DNA of 18,603 nt, from positions 1 through 18,603 of the forward strand of contig CAZART010000103.1 of the NCBI GenBank assembly GCA_964487555.1, read 5' to 3'. The notes beneath the pieces are model-generated. The model ran no database searches. It worked only from the letters and a program-made list of their open reading frames with translations, and was not told the DNA's origin. Shown piece after piece: positions 7,313-14,570 of this stretch (positions are counted from its first letter, which is position 1; each line of letters opens with the position of its first letter). Source of the DNA: CAZART01 sp964487555. GTDB taxonomy: Bacteria; Bacteroidota; Rhodothermia; Rhodothermales; VXPQ01. The translations under genes and the position numbers were made by a program.

Positions 7313-8239
7313 TCACGTCGTGGCGGCGGTTTCTATGCTAATATAATCGTCCACGATCGCTGCCACTCCGTCAGGCGAGTCGAGCCAAGGCAAATGGCCT
7401 CCTTCGACGAAGCTGATGCGTGCGTCGGGCATCAATTCGGCGGCGCGCCTCCCCGTCCCTACCGGACCGAATGGGTCGTCTTCTCCCCAGATAAGCTGAT
7501 TGGGCTGACGTACCTGCCGCAGTTAGTCGGCGGTAAGAGACATCTCCTTTCGTGGACTGAATGGGGTGAGTACGGATCCGAGGAGGGTCCGCCAGGCGCG
7601 GCCGTAGGAGGGGAGGCGCTCTGTAGCGATCATGGCTGCCTCCAGGGCTGGGTCCTTTTCAATCGCATCGGCCTCGTTCATTCCGTCGAAGACCATTCCC
7701 GCCTGCCGTGGACTCGGCGGCGTCAATGCCATCAACAGCCGTCCGATCACCGAAATGCCGAGCAACGGCATCGGCATCGGAGCCCCGGTGTCGAGAACCA
7801 ATGCCGGACATCCGAGGTGCACCATGTGGGCTACCCGTTCCGGACGGTCGAGTGCCAGCCACAACGTCCACGGGCTGCCCATGGAGTTCGCGACGATGAC
7901 GGCCTGTTTGATGCCGAGGGCGTCAAGCACGCCTTCGAGAAAACCCGCGGCCGTCTCGCGCAGCGTTTCAGGCCGGTGGTCAACCGGATCCGTAAGGCCG
8001 AATCCCGGTCGGTCCACCGCATACAGCCTGTACCCCGAAAGTCGGGCCAGCAGCGGTGCCCACATGCCCGCGAATCCGCCTCCGCCTATGACAAAAATGA
8101 GCGGAGGTCCTTCGCCAGCCTCGATCACATGTGTCCTGAGCGCCCGCCATGGCAGTTCGATGATGCGCGAGGCCGCCATAACGCCGTGTTGCGCCAGGAG
8201 TTGTTCTTCAGCTTTCAGATAATCGTTCTTAGCGGTCAA
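7313..8239 (-). pseudogene. Alpha/beta-hydrolase gene interrupted by a single TAA codon
   Basis: The reading frame from TTG 8239 encodes an alpha/beta-hydrolase: oxyanion-region VIGGGGFAG (50-58), DRPGFG (76-81) and nucleophile elbow ANSMG (117-121, Ser119). It is cut by TAA at 7523-7525 after 238 codons. Without changing frame, the sequence beyond the stop continues the family: QLIWGEDDPFGP (catalytic Asp) and SFVEGGHLPWLDSP (catalytic His), to a natural TGA at 7313-7315, about 308 codons in all. The truncated product would lack two of the three triad residues. A single G-to-T change (GAA to TAA) would explain it. It lies 79 bp downstream of the methyltransferase on the same strand, suggesting a two-gene operon. 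If the base is a sequencing error, the gene is intact. Confidence 0.85.
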
Positions 8240-8318
8240 GGTCTTCGTCTAATTATGGTTTCGACATGATGGTCGCGACGGCCGGAACGGCCATTCGTAG
8301 CGCATCGGCATCCGCTCG

Positions 8319-9356
8319 TCACGTAGGTTTGCGCGCCAGCACCAGTGAGAAACCGGGCTGGCGGAGGTTCTTCTGCGACACGTCGGAAAATCCTTGTTCG
8401 GAAAGCCAGTCCTTCACCTGGCTGTAGGGATAGCTCCGTCCGCCGCTGAAGAGAAAGAGATTGAATCCGATGAGTGCGGCGACGCCGCGGGCGAAAGCAG
8501 ATCCGGAGACCCCGGCGAACTGATCCAGAATGGCCACTGCACCGCGTTCCGTCGTCGATCGCCCCAGCTTTCCGAAGAGCTCCTGATTGCCGTCCGGACT
8601 GATGCCGTGGATGATGTTGCCGAGGAATGCGAAGTCGTAGCCGTCCGGCAAATCCTCCCGTTCGAAGTCGCGCTCCAGGAGTTCGAATCGATCCGCGATG
8701 TCAGGATGGTCCTCCAAGGTCTGCCGGGCCGCCTCCAGACCGATCGGCCAATCCAGCACGGTGCCGCGCAGCTCCGGATACTTTCGGCAAAAGGCGATCG
8801 TATAGAGCCCGTGGCTGCCGCCGACATCCAACATCCGCCGCGCGCCGGCGGGCAGATCGATCTTGTCCACCACTTCGTCTAAACTCTGTGAGGCCAGCCA
8901 ACGCATCGAGCTCTGGTAGCTGCGGCCCACCTCGCCCGATTGGACGTGCTCCCATCCGTAGATGCCATCCTCCGGTGCATCGCGGATGGCCCGCGCAACG
9001 TCCGAATAGGCCATCATCTGATGCTTGAAAAAGGGCGCCATATCCTTCAGCCGATCGATCGGCAGCGAGCGCCGGGCCGCGTTCGACAGGCGATAACGCC
9101 CATCCTTCCCCTTGAGATAGCCGAGCGGTTCGAGCGCCTGGACGAGCACCTCGATCCCCCGTTCGGAGGCATTCGTTTTCTGCGCCAGTGTGGAAATGTC
9201 CTGCGGTCCGCTCTCGAGATGCTCGAACAGGCCGATCTCCATGGCGCCGATCATCGTCCACATCTGAAAGGTGGACATGCCGAGGTCGAGTAAAATGCCG
9301 GGAACAAGACCTCGCCGAATGAGAAAACGCTCGATAAGATTCGGTTGCAAAGGCAT
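8319..9356 (-). CDS. SAM-dependent O-methyltransferase (methyltransferase family 2 type)
   Basis: The 345-residue protein has the two-part build of plant-COMT-like bacterial O-methyltransferases. An N-terminal winged-helix dimerisation domain (about 25-100, with LVQALEPLGYLKGKDGRYRL) precedes a Rossmann SAM-binding domain with LDVGGSHG at 176-183 and the acidic LDWP at 201-204. The small-molecule substrate is unknown; relatives act on aromatic or polyketide hydroxyls. The start is fixed by GGGGAGG six nucleotides upstream of the ATG. A perfect TTGACA on the minus strand (9474-9479) could be its -35, although the -10 is poor. It is divergent from the TetR gene with a shared operator region, so repression by that regulator is likely. 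Confidence 0.92.
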   Translation of the reverse strand: MPLQPNLIERFLIRRGLVPGILLDLGMSTFQMWTMIGAMEIGLFEHLESGPQDISTLAQKTNASERGIEVLVQALEPLGYLKGKDGRYRLSNAARRSLPIDRLKDMAPFFKHQMMAYSDVARAIRDAPEDGIYGWEHVQSGEVGRSYQSSMRWLASQSLDEVVDKIDLPAGARRMLDVGGSHGLYTIAFCRKYPELRGTVLDWPIGLEAARQTLEDHPDIADRFELLERDFEREDLPDGYDFAFLGNIIHGISPDGNQELFGKLGRSTTERGAVAILDQFAGVSGSAFARGVAALIGFNLFLFSGGRSYPYSQVKDWLSEQGFSDVSQKNLRQPGFSLVLARKPT

Positions 9357-9425
9357 GTCGACCTCCCCTGACGGATTTTCTTCATTTTCCGCAATGCGGG
9401 TTTATCCCCGCGGGCGTTCGCCGTA

Positions 9426-9442
9426 CTTTACATCGTGTAAAG
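9426..9442. promoter_or_regulatory. TetR-type operator, perfect inverted repeat
   Basis: CTTTACA-TCG-TGTAAAG is a perfect 7-bp inverted repeat around 3 bp. It lies in the 116-bp divergent intergenic region between the methyltransferase and the TetR gene. A second, wider inverted pair (CCGTAC at 9421-9426, GTACGG at 9454-9459) surrounds it. The position would let a dimeric regulator block both promoters. Confidence 0.75.
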
Positions 9443-9472
9443 CTAAGTAAAACGTACGGGGAGGTTTACGTA

Positions 9473-10072
9473 GTGTCAAGTGGTAAGCCGGAGACCCGCG
9501 CGGCCATTCTGGAGGCGGCCCGGCGGATGATCGAAGAACGGGGGGCCGCCGCCGTGCGGCTTGCGGACGTCGCGCAGGCGGCCGGCGTAACCCGTCAGGG
9601 ACTCTACCTGCACTTCGGTTCCCGCACCGGGCTTCTCCTCGCCGTCGTGGAGTATGTCGACCGAAGCGAAGAGCTGGGCCGTTGGGCCGATGCGGTGTGG
9701 GAGGCACCAGACGGCATCGCGGCGCTCGACCGGTTCGTCGAGCTGCACGGGGCCTACACGCCGCGCATCTACGCGATGGCACGGGTCCTCCTGAGTGGCA
9801 GGCACTCGGATGAGGCGGTCGCGGCAGCATGGGAGGATCGCATGAGCGGCCGATGGACGGCGTGCCGGCGCATCGTCCGATGGCTCGTCCGAGACGGCAT
9901 TCTCGATCCGATTTGGGACGAAAACGACGCCGCCGACACCCTGTGGACCCTGACGTCCATTCAGGTCTGGGAGCAGCTCGTCCGCGACAAAGCCTGGCCG
10001 CAAGCTCGGTACGAGGCTCACCTCAAAACGCTCCTGCACCGCTCGCTTTTGAGGCCGTCGCATCCCGACTGA
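9473..10072 (+). CDS. TetR/AcrR-family transcriptional regulator
   Basis: The 199-residue protein has the TetR N-terminal DNA-binding domain: TRAAILEAARRMIEERG, then helix-turn-helix VRLADVAQAAGVTRQGLYLHF (about 28-48). A helical ligand-binding domain follows. The start is GTG 9473, placed by GGGGAGG eight nucleotides upstream. The inverted-repeat operator immediately before it suggests autoregulation and control of the divergent methyltransferase-hydrolase genes. The inducer is unknown; the poorly conserved C-terminal half gives no hint. Confidence 0.93.
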   Translation: MSSGKPETRAAILEAARRMIEERGAAAVRLADVAQAAGVTRQGLYLHFGSRTGLLLAVVEYVDRSEELGRWADAVWEAPDGIAALDRFVELHGAYTPRIYAMARVLLSGRHSDEAVAAAWEDRMSGRWTACRRIVRWLVRDGILDPIWDENDAADTLWTLTSIQVWEQLVRDKAWPQARYEAHLKTLLHRSLLRPSHPD

Positions 10073-10079
10073 GGAACCG

Positions 10080-10236
10080 ATGTACGATCAGCCCCGTGCG
10101 ACACCGCTCCGTGGCAGACGCATTCTCGTGGCGGAGGACACTACGACGAATCAGACCGCCGCACGTGCACTGACGAAGAAGGTCGGCCGCATCGACGCAT
10201 CGTCCCCCATGATGGCGCCATCGACGAGGCACCGAC
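10080..10236 (+). pseudogene. Response-regulator receiver-domain remnant
   Basis: From ATG 10080 the translation reads PLRGRRILVAEDTTTNQTAA and then RALTKKVGRID. This matches the first beta strand and helix of a receiver domain as found at the junction of hybrid kinases (PLRG-RILVAEDN-xNQ-xA-xxxLxKLG). After about 40 residues the match moves to another frame (DGAIDEA, the typical DGxEAxEA), then a stop follows. The phospho-acceptor part is absent. I read it as a short, frameshifted scrap of a two-component gene. The rest of 10237-10487 holds only the leader element and the short leader ORF. Confidence 0.5.
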
Positions 10237-10291
10237 GAGATGATCCTCACACCTCGATCCTATGCCCGCGTAGGCGAATGTCGCCGGCACA

Positions 10292-10339
10292 GCCTATATT
10301 CTCGTGAGGAGCGCTTTGGTAGTCTGCGCGCACAACAGG
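10292..10339 (+). promoter_or_regulatory. 48-bp leader element, copy 1 (upstream of GH16)
   Basis: This 48-bp segment, from GCCTATATT to GCACAACAGG, matches 11446-11493 at 36 of 48 positions without gaps. The shared TATATT may be a -10 promoter box. A second short match near the downstream start codons (TTCATCC...GAGGC..TC.TGGTT) shows that the whole 5' region is related to that of the membrane-protein gene. Confidence 0.6.
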
Positions 10340-10428
10340 ACGACGTGGTCCCTTCCGCTCGCAGACGGGGCAACGTTCGTTCGGTATTCAGTAGGTTGCG
10401 TTCATCCCACCATCGATCCGAGGCCGTC

Positions 10429-10485
10429 ATGGTTCGCCTCGAGACGAGATCACCACACAGAATCCGTAGAAGCATTTCCTCGTGA
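10429..10485 (+). CDS. Possible 18-codon leader ORF overlapping the GH16 start
   Basis: The ATG at 10429 has GAGG five nucleotides upstream and encodes MVRLETRSPHRIRRSISS before TGA 10483-10485. The stop overlaps the possible GTG start of GH16 (10482) in a GTGA arrangement, and the ATG at 10488 is three nucleotides on. This suggests translational coupling, as GH16 has no Shine-Dalgarno of its own. The ribosome site and start align with those of the membrane-protein gene at 11565. It may be a vestige of a related gene rather than a functional peptide. Confidence 0.35.
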   Translation: MVRLETRSPHRIRRSISS

Positions 10486-10487
10486 CG

Positions 10488-11327
10488 ATGCGATCGCCAT
10501 CCATTCGATCAACACCGCGATGGAGCCTCTGTCTCGCGGCCGCAGTCCTGCTCGCCGTGGCGGATTGCGCGCAGCCGGTTACGGCCGATGATGGGCCCGA
10601 CGACGATCCGTGGCGCCTCGTCTGGTCGGACGAATTCAACGAGGAAGGACTTCCCGATTCCGCGAAGTGGACGTACGAAGAAGGGTTCGTCCGCAACAAC
10701 GAAGCGCAGTACTACACGCGAGCCCGGTCCGAAAATGCTCGCATCGAGGACGGCGCGCTGGTCATCGAGGCGCGTAAGGAGCGCTACGAGGAGGCCGAAT
10801 ACACTTCGGCGAGCGTGACGACGCAAGGCCGGGCAAGCTGGCGCTACGGTCGCATCGAAGTGCGGGCGAAGCTCCCCACCGGCCGCGGCATGTGGCCGGC
10901 CATCTGGATGCTCGGCACCAACATCTCCGAGGTAGGATGGCCGGAATGTGGCGAGATCGACATCATGGAGAACGTCGGCTTCGATCCGAACCTCATTCAC
11001 GCCAACGTACACACGGCCGCCTTCAACCACGCCGACGGCACGAACAAGGGAGCGAACATCCGCGTGGACGACCCGCACGCAGACTTCCACGTCTACGCCG
11101 TCGAGTGGTACGACGACCGCATGGACTTCTTCGTCGATGACCGGAAATACTTCACGTTCACCAACACCGGAGGAGGCGTCGACGAGTGGCCGTTCGACCT
11201 GCCGCACTACCTCATCCTGAATGCCGCGATCGGCGGTGCATGGGGCGGCCAACAGGGCATCGACGATGCCATCTTCCCCCAGCGCTTCTACATCGACTAC
11301 GTCCGCGTTTACGAGCGCGAGAATTAA
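10488..11327 (+). CDS. Secreted glycoside hydrolase family 16 (laminarinase-type endo-beta-glucanase)
   Basis: The 279-residue product has a basic N-terminus and hydrophobic signal segment (about 12-33). A single GH16 jelly-roll domain follows from WRLVWSDEFN to the end (YIDYVRVYERE). The catalytic motif GEIDIMEN (about 155-162) carries nucleophile and acid/base Glu156 and Glu161 with Asp158 between. This is the extra-residue E-x-D-x-x-E form typical of beta-1,3-glucanases. It should cleave laminarin or mixed-linkage glucan outside the cell. There is no carbohydrate-binding module. A GTG at 10482 would add two residues and overlap the leader ORF stop. No canonical lipobox is seen, since Asp precedes the signal-region Cys. 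It complements the GH32 gene at 3578-5131. Confidence 0.95.
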   Translation: MRSPSIRSTPRWSLCLAAAVLLAVADCAQPVTADDGPDDDPWRLVWSDEFNEEGLPDSAKWTYEEGFVRNNEAQYYTRARSENARIEDGALVIEARKERYEEAEYTSASVTTQGRASWRYGRIEVRAKLPTGRGMWPAIWMLGTNISEVGWPECGEIDIMENVGFDPNLIHANVHTAAFNHADGTNKGANIRVDDPHADFHVYAVEWYDDRMDFFVDDRKYFTFTNTGGGVDEWPFDLPHYLILNAAIGGAWGGQQGIDDAIFPQRFYIDYVRVYEREN

Positions 11328-11445
11328 CCCCGTCGCCGGCCGGCCGCGCCGAACCCGGCGGTAACGGCACGTCGTCGTCGATCAGACACCCGTAGGATCG
11401 GCCGAGTGCATGAAGCAGCCATGCTTCGCGATTGTCCCCTGCGCC

Positions 11446-11493
11446 GCCTATATTTTCGAGAGAACCGCCTTCGTGGCAGGCATGCACAACAGG
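11446..11493 (+). promoter_or_regulatory. 48-bp leader element, copy 2 (upstream of membrane protein)
   Basis: It is the counterpart of 10292-10339, 75% identical over 48 bp and starting with the same GCCTATATT. It begins 119 bp before the GTG start of the membrane-protein gene. It probably contains the promoter and early transcript of that gene. Nothing else is seen in the 237-bp gap 11328-11564. Confidence 0.6.
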
Positions 11494-11564
11494 CCGCATT
11501 CGTCCCACCGCGCCGCCTACGCATGCATGCCGGCCCATTCATCCACATCAAACCGGAGGCTATC

Positions 11565-12119
11565 GTGGTTACACTGGCATCGCTGCTGATTCCGATCCTG
11601 CTTTCCGCCGTGATCGTATTCGTCGCAAGCTCCGTCATCCACATGTTCTTACCGTATCACCGGACGGACTTTGCCCGGATGCCGGATGAGGACACGGTGC
11701 TGAGCACCCTCCGAGACGTTCCGCCGGGCGACTACGTACTTCCGCACGCCTCCGGCGCGGAAGAACGGAAATCGCCGGAATTCCAGGAGAAGATGAACCG
11801 GGGTCCCGTGGCCTTCGTCACGTTGCTGCCGGGAGGGCAGCCGTCCATGGGGAAAAGTCTCGCGCAATGGTTTGCCTTCTCCGTCGTCGTTTCGATCTTC
11901 GCGGCCTACATAGCCGGGCGGTCGCTTCCCGCGGGCGCCGACTACCTCTCCGTCTTCCAGCTTGCCGGTGCCACGGCGTTCGTAGGCTACACGCTCGCAC
12001 TCTGGCCGAATTCCATCTGGTTCGGCCGGAAATGGAGCACGACCATCAAGTCGACCTTCGACGGCTTGATCTACTCCCTCCTGACAGCCGGCGTGTTCGG
12101 CTGGCTCTGGCCGGCCTAG
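11565..12119 (+). CDS. Conserved four-helix membrane protein of unknown function
   Basis: The start is GTG 11565, with GGAGG five nucleotides upstream, giving 184 residues. A longer frame open from 11406 has no ribosome site and would cover the leader element. Helix 1 (about 5-26) is followed by a conserved-looking HMFLPYHRTDFARMPDED loop. A soluble segment (about 40-95, with PPGDYVLPH and KSPEFQEKMNRGPVAF) leads to three more helices (about 104-125, 132-153 and 163-183). I recall similar uncharacterised proteins of the same length in diverse bacteria, all of unknown role. It shares a leader with GH16, so the two may be co-regulated. Confidence 0.8.
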   Translation: MVTLASLLIPILLSAVIVFVASSVIHMFLPYHRTDFARMPDEDTVLSTLRDVPPGDYVLPHASGAEERKSPEFQEKMNRGPVAFVTLLPGGQPSMGKSLAQWFAFSVVVSIFAAYIAGRSLPAGADYLSVFQLAGATAFVGYTLALWPNSIWFGRKWSTTIKSTFDGLIYSLLTAGVFGWLWPA

Positions 12120-12280
12120 CCGCGTCTCGGGTCCACATCTTTGAGCCGGTCTTACGACGAAGCTACTTGCGCGCCGCGGGTTGACATCCCGACCCGGCGC
12201 TCGCCCAGCTCGTACCGTGGCGGGGCACGCTCGATCATTAGAAACCTACGCCGGCCGCGGTGTCGGATAGCGTGGAGGCC

Positions 12281-13219
12281 ATGCAGAACCGAAGCCCATG
12301 TGCGCAGATCGGATCGAATCGAACGTGTCCGCTCCCCTGGATCCTCCACCGGCCGGTCCCCGTCGTACTGCTGTTGGCAGGCCTGTTCGGCGCCTGCGCC
12401 TCCCTGCCCACGAAGCGCGTGCCGCTTCAACGGGCGCATCAAGAGCTGATCGACGCCACTTCGCTCGAGGTGCTCTACGCCCTTGAATTCGTGCTGCCGG
12501 GCGGCGATTCCGTGGCCGCCTTTCTGCGGCAGCCGGCAGAGATCCGCCCGGACGAGAAGCTCCCGGCCATCGTGCTCGTCGCCGGGCGTGAGACCGGACG
12601 GCGTGCCGCGCAGGTCATCCCCGGTCCCCTGGAAGGCGTCGTCCTGGCGGTCGAATATCCCGAAGCCATTCCGGAGGACCTCGGCCCATGGCGCCTGCTC
12701 CGACGGCTGCCATCCATCCGCCGGTCGGCCTACCGAATGCCGGGTATCCTCACCGGCGCGGCCGAATTTCTCGCCGAGCAGCCTCAGGTGGATTCTACGC
12801 GGCTTGCACTGGTCGGCGTCAGTTTCGGCGTGCCCTTCGCGGCGCCTGCAGGAAAGGACCGCATCTTTCGCGGCGTCGCGCTGCACCACGGAGGCGCCGA
12901 CCTGGCGCTGCTCTTCCGGACCAATCTGCCGATCAAAAGCTCCTTGCTCCGCGGTATCACGGCAAAGCTCGCCGCCTGGTACCTCCGCGAGCTCGACCCC
13001 GGCCGCCACGTCGGCGAGATCTCCCCGGCACCGCTCCTGCTGATAAACGGCCTCTACGACGACCTCGTCCCCCGCCGCTCGGCGGAGCGTCTGTACCAGG
13101 CGGCCCGCCCTCCCGTGCGTCAGATATGGCTCCCACACGACCACCTGATGCCGGATGAGGCCGACGTGATGCGCGAGCTCGCCGACAGCACCCTCCGCCA
13201 CTTCGAATTTCTGCGGTAG
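12281..13219 (+). CDS. Alpha/beta-hydrolase lipoprotein (dienelactone-hydrolase-like)
   Basis: From ATG 12281 the product has 312 residues. A signal segment VPVVLLLAGLFGAC ends at Cys39, a plausible lipidation site, although Phe rather than Leu is at -3. The hydrolase core shows the nucleophile elbow GVSFG (Ser181), LLLINGLYDDLVP (acid Asp260 or Asp261) and WLPHDHLMP (His286 or His288), so the triad appears complete. The fold resembles dienelactone hydrolase or acyl-CoA thioesterase relatives; the substrate is unknown. A GTG at 12260 would add seven residues. The GGAGG near 12274-12278 is only 2 nt from the ATG, so the exact start is uncertain. Just beyond its stop lies the LuxR-gene fragment. 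Confidence 0.8.
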   Translation: MQNRSPCAQIGSNRTCPLPWILHRPVPVVLLLAGLFGACASLPTKRVPLQRAHQELIDATSLEVLYALEFVLPGGDSVAAFLRQPAEIRPDEKLPAIVLVAGRETGRRAAQVIPGPLEGVVLAVEYPEAIPEDLGPWRLLRRLPSIRRSAYRMPGILTGAAEFLAEQPQVDSTRLALVGVSFGVPFAAPAGKDRIFRGVALHHGGADLALLFRTNLPIKSSLLRGITAKLAAWYLRELDPGRHVGEISPAPLLLINGLYDDLVPRRSAERLYQAARPPVRQIWLPHDHLMPDEADVMRELADSTLRHFEFLR

Positions 13220-13243
13220 GGGAAACGACGGACCGGGCTCGCA

Positions 13244-13444
13244 GGGGGGAGCGGCTGGCTCGCGCGGGCGCAGCGCATTCTCGACGACGCCGGGCTGGAG
13301 TGCGTCGTGCAGGGCTATCTGCTGATCCCGCGCGCCCTTGGCACGCTCGCCGCTGGCGACGCAGCGAAGGCAGGCGAGGCGTTCCGGCGCGTGGCCGAGA
13401 TTGGAGAGAGTTTCGACGATACGGATCTGCAGGACTCTTCATGA
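13244..13444 (+). pseudogene. Duplicated internal fragment of the TPR-LuxR regulator gene
   Basis: Bases 13244-13433 align without gaps to 15777-15966, inside the intact LuxR gene, with about 15 differences by eye (roughly 92% identity). The reading frame is kept over the whole segment (SGWLARAQRILDDAGLECVV to AEIGESFDDTDLQ, matching residues 93-155). Most differences are at third codon positions or conservative, so the source was probably a functional paralogue before it was lost. The match ends abruptly and a TGA follows at 13442-13444. There is no start codon, TPR remainder or HTH here. Confidence 0.9.
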
Positions 13445-13550
13445 AAACGCACGATTGTTGATACTCCGTCCCAGCTTATTGCGAGATACAGATTAGAGAC
13501 GCGCCTCAGACGGCGACCCTATCACTAAACATTTACAGCAGGAGGCGATC

Positions 13551-14561
13551 ATGACGAGCATCTATCAAACGACACTAGCCCTCCTGGTAGGGCTGCCCGT
13601 GCTAGCCTGGGTTGTGCTGGCCCAACGGCCGGCTTCCGTCGTAGAAAAAGCATCGCGCGCCCAGGCGGACCACGCCGCCTGCACGGAGTCAGACTTCAAC
13701 CTCATAGGCGTTCGGTATCAGCACGGCGCAGACGAGTACCAGGCGACTCCGATCACGACGTATCCCGACTTCCCGGGCATTCGGACGTTTCTTTTTACCG
13801 ATCCGGGGGCCGTTCCACAATCCGGGGCCCGATTCGTCGTCACCTGGGAGTTAAAGCAGAGCATGGTGGGCACGGAACGCGGTCAGACGCTCATGCAAAA
13901 TGCCGCCACGCTGGACGACTGGTACGTCCGCGCCAAATTCTATCCCAACATAACTTTTCCCGGGAACGTGACCGTGCAAGGGACGCAGATCGTCAAAGAG
14001 CTGCCGCTCGACGGCCTTTACAACCCCTATTATTCGATTGACTTCAGGGTAGTATATCAGGACTCCCCCACATGCACCAGCACGCAAGATCCGCCCCAGC
14101 AACTCATCGCCTTCTACGATGCCGACATCTCCGGGGGAGGCGACGACGACGACGGTCGTCGCGATCGCCAACCGCCCCGCCGACGTACATCCCAGCTGAC
14201 TTGGACGACGCAAATCACGTCGGAAACGCTGGGCGAGACGCCGGCCAGCTACGTCGATGGCAAGACGCTCTCCGACATCGTTAACAGCCGCGAGACGGGC
14301 CGCCCCGACAACCAGCTCTGCAGCAATTGCCACTACACAACGACATCGTTCAAGTATAAGCCGCCGGTCGATCAGGGTCGCCGCAGCGGCACCGAGGAAA
14401 TCACGCCCACCCTCGTGATTCCGCGGGATGGCCGAAACTCCTACACCTGGAACGGCTCCGGCTCCACCCCTATCGTCGATCACTTCGTCCAGAGTACGAT
14501 CGGCAAGCCCGAGCCGCTGGAAGCCGTCTTCGAGAAATGGCTGTCCGATGGCGGACAGTGA
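13551..14561 (+). CDS. Secreted protein with a single c-type haem motif (CSNCH), otherwise unknown
   Basis: The start is well placed by GGAGG five nucleotides before ATG 13551. The 336-residue product has an N-terminal signal segment (about 1-24, ending VLAQ). A beta-rich region follows (about 45-190, with RFVVTWELKQS and YYSIDFRVVYQD). Next comes an acidic-then-basic linker GGGDDDDGRRDRQPPRRR (about 195-212), then a C-terminal region with CSNCH at 257-261. CxxCH is the covalent haem-attachment motif of c-type cytochromes, which would place it in the periplasm. No cytochrome family is recognisable. A distal Met cannot be assigned with confidence: Met105 and Met115 precede the motif and none follows it. 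Cys44 and Cys175 could form a disulphide. The motif may be fortuitous. Confidence 0.7.
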   Translation: MTSIYQTTLALLVGLPVLAWVVLAQRPASVVEKASRAQADHAACTESDFNLIGVRYQHGADEYQATPITTYPDFPGIRTFLFTDPGAVPQSGARFVVTWELKQSMVGTERGQTLMQNAATLDDWYVRAKFYPNITFPGNVTVQGTQIVKELPLDGLYNPYYSIDFRVVYQDSPTCTSTQDPPQQLIAFYDADISGGGDDDDGRRDRQPPRRRTSQLTWTTQITSETLGETPASYVDGKTLSDIVNSRETGRPDNQLCSNCHYTTTSFKYKPPVDQGRRSGTEEITPTLVIPRDGRNSYTWNGSGSTPIVDHFVQSTIGKPEPLEAVFEKWLSDGGQ

Positions 14562-14570
14562 GAGATACCT

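Noticed and set aside
7172..8269. Plus-strand frame of 365 codons, with a striking AAGGAGGG just before an ATG at 7253
   Set aside because: It is antisense to the hydrolase, spacing from AAGGAGGG to the ATG is too short, and the product has no domain.
12152..13201. Minus-strand 349-codon frame
   Set aside because: Shadow of the alpha/beta-hydrolase lipoprotein, whose triad is on the plus strand.
13851..14483. Minus-strand 210-codon frame
   Set aside because: Shadow of the CxxCH protein gene, which has signal peptide and Shine-Dalgarno on the plus strand.
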